Shown here: piece by piece, positions 55,661 to 64,000 of the stretch
Layout: the number at the start of each line of letters is the position of its first letter
How positions within the stretch are numbered: the first letter of the stretch is position 1
Assembly (NCBI GenBank): GCA_963682055.1
Contig: OY821742.1
Coordinates: 32,459,060 to 32,523,059 of the forward strand
Direction: 5' to 3'
Source of the DNA: Primula veris
Lineage: Eukaryota; Streptophyta; Magnoliopsida; Ericales; Primulaceae
Length of the DNA: 64,000 nt
Notes under the pieces: model-generated
Database searches by the model: none
What the model was told of the DNA's origin: nothing
The model's input: only the letters and a program-made list of their open reading frames with translations
Position numbers and translations under genes: made by a program

Positions 55661-57373
55661 ATTATCATCTATATCTTTATTATTACTATCGTTATCACTA
55701 TCAACTAAAATTTCTTCATCACTTAAAAGGTACTCGTCAGAGTAGTAATTATCATCATCTTCGTCTTCATCATCAGTATCATCATCATCAATTGTATTGA
55801 TATCAATTTCAATTCCTTCTCCAGCCTGCATTTTTGAATTACCATCATCCTCTGATTCTAGGAGTGTTTCATCTAATTGTTCAATAATAATAGGATCAAC
55901 TTCATGATTTGATGCAACGTCTTCTTTATATTTATTATCTAGTAAATCATACACATCTCGCGGAAACATCTTCATAACCAACTGCCATTCCTTCTCGATA
56001 GGATCTGATATGTACCAAACTTGTTTTTCTTGTGAGGCGAGAATATAAGGTTCATCTGAAATACAATTCTACTTATATAAAAGATGTCTAAAATTCACAT
56101 GTGTGCAACCAAATTCATCTTTTTTAGCACCAAACTTATTATCAACCCACTGACATCTAAATAATAAAAACTTGAAGTCATTCGAATATCGTAACTCTAT
56201 AATATCATCTAAAATCCCATAAAAATCAACGTTGCCTAAGATAGGACGATTATCTCGTGAACTTGCAAAACTATTGGTTGATGCAGTTAGCAATACTCCA
56301 CTGTTTTGGGTGGTCAAATTTTCTTCGCGTTTTTTCGTTCGAAACTTAAGTCCATTAATGGTATAGCTAGTGTATTTTCGTGCCTACTTGTGTGGTTGTG
56401 TAGCTAACAATTTCATTTTATCGGACAAGCCCACATTCGAAGATTGTTGTAAATCAAGAACCTAGTTAAACAAGAGACATTAGATACATATAGAACAAAA
56501 ATTCTATTATGAAAATTTGTGTTCTGGTGCATTGGACTTACATGCTCCCTGAACCAAGTTGGAAACTTTTCATTATGCTTTTTCAGAATGTCACGTTCAC
56601 TAGAACGATGGTTTTCCTGCCTAAGTATACGAAGGTGCAAGAATTTAGTTTTGTCTCGACATCATGCAAGTACCATGAAGGGCACTACCTTCTTTACCCT
56701 CATAGTTTCTTTGTGGCCTATTTAGTTTTGTCTCGACATCATGCAAGTACCGACTACAGAAGGTCAAGCACTCTTCTGCTAAATACCCCTCGGCAATGGA
56801 ACCCTCTAGATGCATTCAGTTACACACATAGTTTTTTAATGTAAGCAAGAACCTGAAAAAGGATATAACTAGTCCAAGAATTTTAACATATATATTTTCC
56901 GCATTATATTAGAAGTTCATAATATGAATTATTACCTTTCAATCGGGTACATCCATCGATACTGAACTGGTCCAGCAATTCTTGCCTCATATGCCAAATG
57001 AACTGGCAAATGTTCCATTACATTAAAAAAATCCTGGTGGAAAGATCTTTTCAAGTCGACAGATAGTCACTGCAATCTGTTATTCCAGTAGCTGCATTTC
57101 CTCTAAGTCTAAAACTTTTGAGCACAACTTTCTAAAAAACTTGCTTAGTTCAACCAAAGCATGAGCGACATGTTTTGGGAGAACTTTTCTCACAACAAGA
57201 GGTAATAAGTGCTCAATTAGAATATGATAATCATGACTTTTAACCCCTGAAATTGTTCCGTCTTTCAATTGTACACGACGAGATATATTTGAAGAGTAAC
57301 CATGGGGTCCTTTAACACTTTTTAACACATTAAGAAATGTGCTTTTTTTCTCTTTATTCATGTAGTAATCAGA

Positions 57374-57400
57374 GGGGGGGGGGGGGGGGGGGGGGGGGGG
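57374..57400 (+). repeat. poly-G tract (27 G)
   Basis: Uninterrupted run of 27 G on the plus strand. The equivalent tract at 7-18 has 12 G. Confidence 0.9.
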
Positions 57401-59239
57401 CAGAATTACCTTTCCATTATTTTGTTCTTGAGGATGAAGTGTTTCTCATATACCTATATCTTGAAGGTCATATCGAGCTTTTAAGTTATCCTTAGATTTC
57501 CCTTTAATATTTAAAAGCGTCCCGACGATATTTTCACAAACATTTTTTTCATTATGCTTACCAAGATTATGGCGAATTAAATTATCCTTCCAGTATGGCA
57601 AATAAAAAAAATGCTTCTTTTTTTCCAGTTCAGGTTTTGAGTGTTTTCACCATTATTCTCATCACCATTACCGCTTTTTCTTTTGCGATTGGGTGGATGT
57701 TTTTGTTCAGTCTTACCAAACTTGTTCTCTATCAACTCTACTTGTTTAAATATGTCAGAGCCAGATAGTTGAGTGGGAGCAGAACCTCTTTCTTTAGTCC
57801 CATCAAAATGTGTCGCATCATTTCCAAAGTCATGCCCTTCATCTAAGAACTTTCTATGCCGCATGTAACAAAATTTTCTACCATGTTTTAACCATCGAGA
57901 AGAAGTATCTTTATTGCAACAAGGACAAGCCAATACTCCTTTTGTGCTCCAACCAGATAAATTCGCATAAGCGGGAAAATCACTTATTGTCCACATCAAA
58001 GCTGCACGAATGCAAAACATTTGATCACTAGCTACATCATAGATAAGTGAACCATTAGTCCATAAATCCTCCAAATCCTCAATTAAAGGTTGTAAAAGTA
58101 CGTCGATATCATTTCCATGTGAACTAGGACCATCAATAAGCAAACTCAACATAAAAAATGGTTGTTTCATGCATAACCCAGGAGGTAAATTGTAAGGCAT
58201 TAACACAACTGGCCATGTGCTATGATAATTAGTTAATGACTTAAAAAGGCTAAAACCATCTGAAGCTAAACCCAGTCAAACATTTCGACAATCACTAGAA
58301 AAATCATGGTGCTTTGCGTTGAAGTCTTTCCAAGCAATTGAATCAGTTGGATGTTGTAGCTTTCCATCTTTAGTGCTCTCTCCTCCATGCCATCTTATTA
58401 ACTTAGTAGTTTTAGATGACATGAACAATTTTTACAGGCGTGGTCTCAAAGGAAAGTATCTAATTTGTTTCCCGGCGATATTTGTTACTATCGGATTCTC
58501 ATCATCTGGACTGCGTTTACGTTCTTTATATCTAGACTTTTGACAGTAATCACATTTATCAAGTCCTTATTTTTCTTTCCAGTATAACATACAATCCCTC
58601 GGGCATACATCAATTTTTTTATAGCTAAATCCCAATGCCTCATTGAATTTCTTAGCATCATAGTATGACTTAGATAAGGTTTCACCTGCAGGAAACGCTT
58701 TTTTCAATAACTCAACAAGCATGTCAAATGACTTATCACTCCATCCATTAAGGACCTTTATCTACATAAGTCGAACAACAAAAGAAAATGTTGTGAAAGA
58801 GTTACAACCTGGATACAACACCCGCTCTGTACCTTCTAAGAGCTTAAAAAAATTCATGGTTTCTACATCAGGCCCATTGCTTGTACTATCTTGCCTATCA
58901 TTCTCAGTAGATTCTTGATGTTGATCGTGAAATACATCATGAACCAAACCAAACATGTCATATGCTAAGTTAGAATCTTGGGGATTAGGAAAATTAGCAG
59001 AAGACTCGCCATGCATAATCCAGACCCTATACTGAGGTAAAAATCCTTTTTTCTAAAATATGCGCTTTCACACCTTTTTTTGTTTCGAATCTTCGATTTC
59101 CACAACGTCGACATGGACAATATACCTTTGATTCTGGATCCTTGTCAACATAAGCAAACTCAATAAATTGTGCAATTCCTTGAAGATAGGCGGCACTCAT
59201 TCTGTCCCTAATGTCGATCCAACTTTTATCTATAACCAT

Positions 59240-61523
59240 TACTTTTTCTCTAATTCTCTAACCTAAAATAAACTCTGTATTTTATTGTTGAAACATTGTG
59301 TGACTAAGTTAGCGACTGACAATCAAACATATAAAAGATATCTATGAAATAGTTTGTTCAAAGCATACACCATTTTAAAACTAAAACTATTTCAGATCTT
59401 AGTTTGAGAAAATCATTTTTCAAATAAAGACATGACCAGTAAATAGTAGTTTGAGTTTTTTTATTAAGATATTGAGCGCTCCTATTTATGTTCAGTGTAT
59501 TGATTCTTTTTCTATGCACAATTATATAACAATGTGTAACTTTTCATGCCCAAACACAATTGCACACATGTTAACTCATTAAGTAAACTAAGATATCTGT
59601 TTAACTTAAAAAAACTCGGCTATAGTTGTTCCAATATTGAAATCAAACAACAATGGGGTTCTAAAATTTGATGTATATGGTAACTTGAAAAAGACACTTG
59701 CTCCAAAATGTTTTGTAAATAATTAAAACCTTATATATATAAAAATAAACTTTCATGAGAAAACAATTCATACCGGAAAATAGAAATAGAGAAACAAAAT
59801 TAAGGTTAAATAACAATTCTAAAAACTTATAAACAAACAAACACCAAGTTACAGTGTCATAAATCACTCGATGATGAACCCTACGTACAATTTGTACATG
59901 TAATTTTTCATCAATATATTAATTTTACACTCAAAATATTTTATACAATTACACAAAATTCAATCAATGTGAAGAATAACAACTTAAAATAAGACCAACA
60001 CATTACAAACAAAAAATCAAAATTTTAAAACTAAAACTATTACATATCTTAGTTGGAGAATATCATATTTCAACAGACATTATAAAGAAATCACCAATAA
60101 AAAGTAGTTTGAGTTTTTTTTATTAAGCTATTGAGCGGTCTTATTTATGTCCAGTGTATTGATTTTTTTCCTATGCATAATTATATAATGATGTGTAACT
60201 TTTCATGCCCAAATGTAATTACACACACGTTAACTCGTTAGCTAAGCTAAGATGTCTTTTTAACTTAAAAAAAGTCAGGCCATATTTGTTCAAATAGTGC
60301 AATCAAACAACAAAGGGGTTCTAAAATTTGATGTATACTGTGACTGAGAAAGAAACTTACTCCATTAATATTTTGTATATAATTTAAACCTTATACATAA
60401 AAATAACCTTTCATGAGAAAACTATTCATCCCGACAAAGAGAAATACATAAATACAATAAAGGTTAGATTTCAATTCTGAAAGCTTGTAACCAAAGAAAC
60501 ACCAAGTTACCGTGTCATAAATCACTTGATGACAAACCTTATATATTGTACATATAATTTTCATCAATACATTAATTTTACACTCAAAATATTTTATACA
60601 ATTATACAAACTTCAATCAATGGGAAGAATGACAGTATAAAAAATAAGACCAACACATTAAAAACAAAAAATCAAAAATTGAAAGTAATCGAACCAACCG
60701 ATATCTATACTAGCAATGGATAGCATAACAGGTCATGGTTGGTATGACCTTCTCCTTTAGTTAAACATGAATTCCAAACTTCACAACCTTAATTACCAAA
60801 CATAAACAATATCTAAATTGCAAAATTATATAGCATAATAACCAATTCAGATACTATGCCACTAATTATGTGTAACTTTTTAAGTAATTTACATGCATGC
60901 TGGTGCAATTGTTTACTTTTACAACAAACCTATATCTAATCCACTTTTTTTTTAAAACCCAAATCTGAATTATTGACGTAAAGAAAATAATTACTTTGAT
61001 TAGTAACAATATTTGAGTATTCATGCAACATGTATAAGTAAATAATTGAAAATTATACCGGTTAATAAAAGCTGATTACTAACCTCTTTTATCGAAATTA
61101 TGTCATGAGAGAGAACTGAACCCGGCCTCAGTTTGATTAAGAATGTGTATTTAAAGAGACGTGGGTAGATTAGAGTATGTAGTGCTCGATTGATCATGGT
61201 AGAGCATGTATCGGAGTAATTGGTAGTAGTGGAGAGGGAACGTGAGATAACTTCTTTTTCTTTGGAGAGTCCAACAATATGTACAAGTGTAGAGATAGAT
61301 AGATCTTTTTACTTATTTAATTTTGATGTTTCCAATTTTATGCGGAGTCTTTTGTTTATTAAACCACCATTAAATTGTATTAATTAAGGTGTTAATAGTA
61401 AACCGCCTTTATAGCCTATTGAAAAAGCAGCAGTAATTTATTAGCACATTTAAGTTATAGTTTAGAGGTATTTTAGTTACCACCTTATAAAAAACCACAT
61501 TTGTTGCTCTATTTTCTACTAGT
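59240..61523. repeat. CACTA 5' subterminal region with tandem repeat, copy 2
   Basis: Non-coding. Two units of about 650 bp (about 59,370-60,020 and 60,030-60,700) share blocks such as ggggttctaaaatttgatgt and ttgagcgNtcttatttatg. The second unit is complete here but cut in copy 1. A tandem array upstream of the transposase start may form part of the promoter and subterminal zone. Confidence 0.75.
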
Positions 61524-61676
61524 GTGTGAAAGTGTCCTAGTGGGCTTTCCTTTAAATAATTTGACACTTTTATTATTAGGGTTTACGTATGAGTAGTTTT
61601 GAGCTGTCATTGAAATAGTTATCTATACCTTATTAATTTATATTGTTGAATAATCTAGGTGGTGGCCGTTCCATCA

Positions 61677-62408
61677 TAAGCTTATACTGATGAGACATGA
61701 TGACAAGTGTGATCGGCACGGGCAACTCGTTTTTATGTCAAAGCATTTGTAGTTTTTCTCAAAATTTAATACCACTTTACCCAATAGATAACAACTAGTT
61801 AAGCAGTTCTGTGGGGGTCTTTCCCACACTTTTTCACCAAGGGTTGAGCTTAAAGTTATAAATATAATTTTTTTTTGTTAGAAGCGAAAAGAGCAGAATG
61901 AATTGGAGGAAATCTCTCTTAAATTGTTTATCTACTCCTGACAAAGTTTACAAGATTGGTAACAAGTTATAAGTTGTTCTCATTTAATAGAGAAATCTTA
62001 GTTCGAATGCTAAACATGTTTCAGCAAATTGGGACTTTATTGAGAACGGCTAATTGGTTACCAAGGTTTCATTAAATTCAATGTTATCTGGCTTATTTGC
62101 TAACAAGAGTAGTTGTTACCGAGAAAATTGGATTTTTAGGTAAAAGAAACTTCATAGGGCTGGTTCCTAAATTGTGTCATTTTAGCAATTCTGCCTTGTA
62201 CATAATTTTTTTTTTTTTTGGTTTCATGGTTTGTGCATGCTACACTATTTAATCTGTGCTTATATATACGTACTATATTGAAGTTTTTGAGTAAACCAAT
62301 CATCTCGTTTTAGACAAGAGTAAGGTTCTGGAAATTTAGCCCATATATTTATAATTTATCTATCCCAGAAGAAGAAACAAAATACCTAAGCTAAAATGAT
62401 AGTCAAAT
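61677..62408. other. F-box locus 3' flank, copy 2
   Basis: Near-identical to 3,668-4,397. No gene. Ends with the LINE target duplicate tgatagtcaaat (62,397-62,408). Confidence 0.7.
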
Positions 62409-63879
62409 TTGTTGAGAGCCGAACAAAAGTTTGAAGTGGATCCAACACCTATCAATAGAATTGAGCTCAATAAGGAAGAAGTTATTCTAAAAGCTAAACT
62501 CAGCATAGAAGAGAAATACTGGGCAGAAAAGGCTAATCTGAAATGGGCTTTACAAGGGGATGCTAATACAAAATTATATCACATTATAGTAAAAAAAAGA
62601 AGAATTAAGTGTGCTATTGGTGAAATAGAAAAAGAAGATGGTACTTGTATTAAAGATCCAGGGGACATTAAAAGGGAGGCCATTGATTATTTTCAAAGCC
62701 TATTGGCAGCTGATCAATCTCATTGCTATGTATATAATAGCTTAAACAAAATTCCTAAAGTAGTTTCTGAAGAGATGAATAATTTCTTGGACAAAGACCC
62801 CTCTAGAGAAGAGGTAAAAGAAGCTGTTTTTGACCTTAGCAAATCTAGTGCACCTGGTATAGATGGTTTTACAGGTCATTTTTTTGTTTCCTGTTGGGAT
62901 ATTATTGGAGAAAATGTTATCAAAGCTATTAATCTTTTCTTCATGAGAAATCTACTACCTAGATCTCTTTCTACTACTGTTATTGCTCTTATACCAAAGA
63001 AGATTAAGGCAAAGAAGTTTGCTGAATTCAGACCTATCAGTTTATGTACTTTCTGCAGTAAGATCATTTCAAAAATTATGTCTTCTAGATTTGCTAACAT
63101 ACTGCCTAATATTATTTCTGAGAATCAAAGTGGATTTGTCAAATTTAGAGACATTGTGGACAATATTCTTCTTGCTCAGGAGTTTATTTCAACTCTTAAT
63201 AAAAAAATCTAGTGGCAAAAATATAGCTGTAAAGTTAGATATGAAAAAAGCTTATGATAGAATATCCTGGCATTTCCTTATTTTTACATTAAGAAAATTG
63301 GGTTTTTCTGAGAAGGTTATTGACCTAGTGTGGAGGATTATTTCTGGAAATCAAACTTCTATTTTGGTGAATGGCAGCTCTACTGAACTTTTTACTCCTA
63401 GAAATGGCCTTAGACAGGGGGATCCTCTATCTTCTAGTCTATTTATTATTTGTTCTGAAGTATTAAGCAGGAATTTAAATAACTTGATTGACAACAAAAG
63501 ATGGTCAGCATTCAAAGCTCCTATTGGAAGTCCTATTATTACGCACCATGCTTTTACTGATGATCTGATAATCTCCAGTTCAGCAGATCTTCATTCTATC
63601 AGAAAGATAAGCAATACCCTGCAATGTTATAATAGAGATTCTGATCAATAAATCAGTTTGGATAAAAGCTCTGTCTATTTCTCAAAAAGTGTCAGTGCAA
63701 TACAAAAAGGAAATATCTGCAAAAAACTTAATATCACAAGTAAGAAGCCTCCTTTTTCTTACCTTGGTTGCAAGCTATATTCTGGGCATAAAAAGTGTAT
63801 ACTTTTTCATGAACTTATTTTAAAAGTTAGAAGTAAACTGTCTACTTGGAAGGGTAATTGGCTAAATTTAGGTGGAAAA
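62409..63879 (+). pseudogene. LINE ORF2 reverse transcriptase, copy 2
   Basis: Second copy of the RT at 4,398-5,739, with the same 5' truncation and the same in-frame TAA (63,649-63,651). Unlike copy 1 it has an extra A in a run at about 63,206, shifting the frame within LNKKSSGKNIAVKLDMKKAYD, and its catalytic motif reads AFTDDLIISS instead of VFADDLIISS. It continues further than copy 1, through PPFSYLGCKLYSGHKKCILF to STWKGNWLNLGGK, where the gypsy LTR begins. Confidence 0.92.
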
Positions 63880-64000
63880 TGTCACGCCCCAAATTCCATA
63901 AACACAGATATCGAGGCATGACCTTTTTAAATAAAAGGAAAACGAAACCTGTTGGTACAAAATTAAAATTTTTAAAAGAAAACATTTACGAGCTAAAGGA
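63880..64000. repeat. gypsy LTR, start only
   Basis: TGTCACGCCCC and the next 110 bp match the LTR at 13,610 with few differences. It interrupts LINE copy 2 directly and continues past the window. Whether it is a solo LTR or a whole element cannot be seen. Confidence 0.88.

Larger units (their letters stand above)
55570..59239 (-). pseudogene. TNP2-like CACTA transposase, full domain set but broken
   Basis: Domains in order from 59,239: Transpos_assoc (MVIDKSWI, CPCRRCGNRR); linker; Transposase_21 (about 58,600-57,400) with RYFPLRPRLLKLFMSSKT, WKDFNAKHHDF, LGLASDGFSLF and ACPCCNKDT; a HNEKNVCENI-GTLLNIKGK block near 57,520; DUF4218 (57,361-56,640) with HDYHILIEHLLPLVVRKVL, MEHLPVHLAYEARIAGPVQY and EGSIAEGYLAEECLTF; DUF4216 (56,317-56,069) with NVDFYGILDDIIELRY; and an acidic tail (55,981-55,570). 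Lesions include an extra T near 59,050, a stop at about 58,762, a 27-G tract at 57,374-57,400, an extra T in the run near 57,030 and a 77-bp duplication at 56,645-56,750. Inactive. Confidence 0.87.
51980..61524 (-). mobile_element. CACTA (En/Spm) element, complete-ended, 9,545 bp
   Basis: Bounded by TGT at 51,977-51,979 and 61,525-61,527. The left terminus is CACTACACCAAATATC; the right terminus on the minus strand is CACTAGTAGAAAATAG. Beyond CACTA the inverted repeats match poorly. Both subterminal zones carry GGCGGTTT/AAACCGCC-type motifs. Both genes are on the minus strand: a TNP2-like transposase (about 55,570-59,239) and a second Ptta/En-Spm-type protein (52,938-54,414). All frames are damaged, so this is not autonomous. 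Confidence 0.9.
51823..61676. mobile_element. Small solo LTR (about 306 bp) split by the CACTA element
   Basis: Left part 51,823-51,979 starts TGATAAATTCGG; right part 61,525-61,676 ends GTTCCATCA. TAAGC flanks at 51,818-51,822 and 61,677-61,681. The intact paralog (40,815-40,840) has a single cataagctt-like site without the insertion (catgtaagcttatactg), an empty-site control. Confidence 0.78.

Noticed and set aside
55503..55745. Ser-rich plus-strand 80-codon ORF
   Set aside because: It is the antisense of the Asp/Glu-rich tail of the TNP2-like transposase.
1..64000. CRISPR arrays, prokaryotic operons or phage modules
   Set aside because: Repeats seen are transposon subterminal repeats, microsatellites or tandem duplications without unique spacers. 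All recognised genes are plant or plant-transposon types.

Overview
The window looks like nuclear DNA of a eudicot plant. It is AT-rich and intron-poor and is dominated by plant-type transposable elements: L1-type LINEs with a C-terminal RNase H, CACTA elements with TNP2 and Ptta/En-Spm-type genes, a Ty3/gypsy element primed by initiator tRNA-Met, a Cassandra TRIM carrying 5S rRNA sequence, and hAT-, MULE- and Helitron-like small elements. It also holds a plastid ycf2 fragment and a plant F-box/DUF295 gene. I cannot name the species. Only one gene looks intact, the F-box/DUF295 gene at 39,689-40,783; every other long reading frame is a decayed transposon or pseudogene.

Layout. 1-5,740 is one copy of a segmental duplication whose other copy is 57,369-63,751. 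Both contain the 5' part of a CACTA element inserted in a small solo LTR, then the 3' flank of an F-box locus, then a 5'-truncated LINE. In the left copy the LINE (4,398-16,140, 12-bp target-site duplication) is split at 5,740 by a CACTA-like end that has captured two exons resembling a histidine kinase (AHK5-like). Next come a broken Ty3/gypsy element on the minus strand (9,033 to about 15,170), with a three-LTR Cassandra array (11,656-12,747) nested in its leader, and then the LINE RNase H and poly(A) end.

16,141-27,000 has no gene I can recognise. It holds a palindromic MITE, two hAT-like elements with 8-bp duplications, a short solo LTR, a 1-kb MULE-like element with 9-bp duplications and Helitron-like termini, plus a third copy of the F-box 3' flank. 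27,060-29,440 is a chimera: a ribosomal protein L13a (RPL13A) retrocopy joined head-on to the 3' half of a LINE. 29,465-36,045 holds two long-inverted-repeat elements, the second split by a 4.9-kb LINE with a 12-bp duplication.

37,190-43,315 (unit D1, intact F-box gene) and 47,390-51,822 (unit D2, F-box pseudogene) are paralogous units with a minus-strand LINE between them. Both carry the same plastid ycf2 fragment upstream. D2 is broken by a 1.3-kb solo LTR inside the F-box domain. A complete-ended but defective 9.5-kb CACTA element (51,980-61,524) sits in another solo LTR behind D2. The window ends in a second LINE copy invaded by the same gypsy LTR family (63,880 onward).

The genes do not form an operon or pathway. 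The biological content is insertion history: the target-site duplications let many of the nesting events be ordered. I saw no convincing new molecular system. The most unusual objects are the RPL13A-LINE chimera, the exon capture in the CACTA-like element, the Cassandra array, and an inverted 0.7-kb segment between F-box paralogs.
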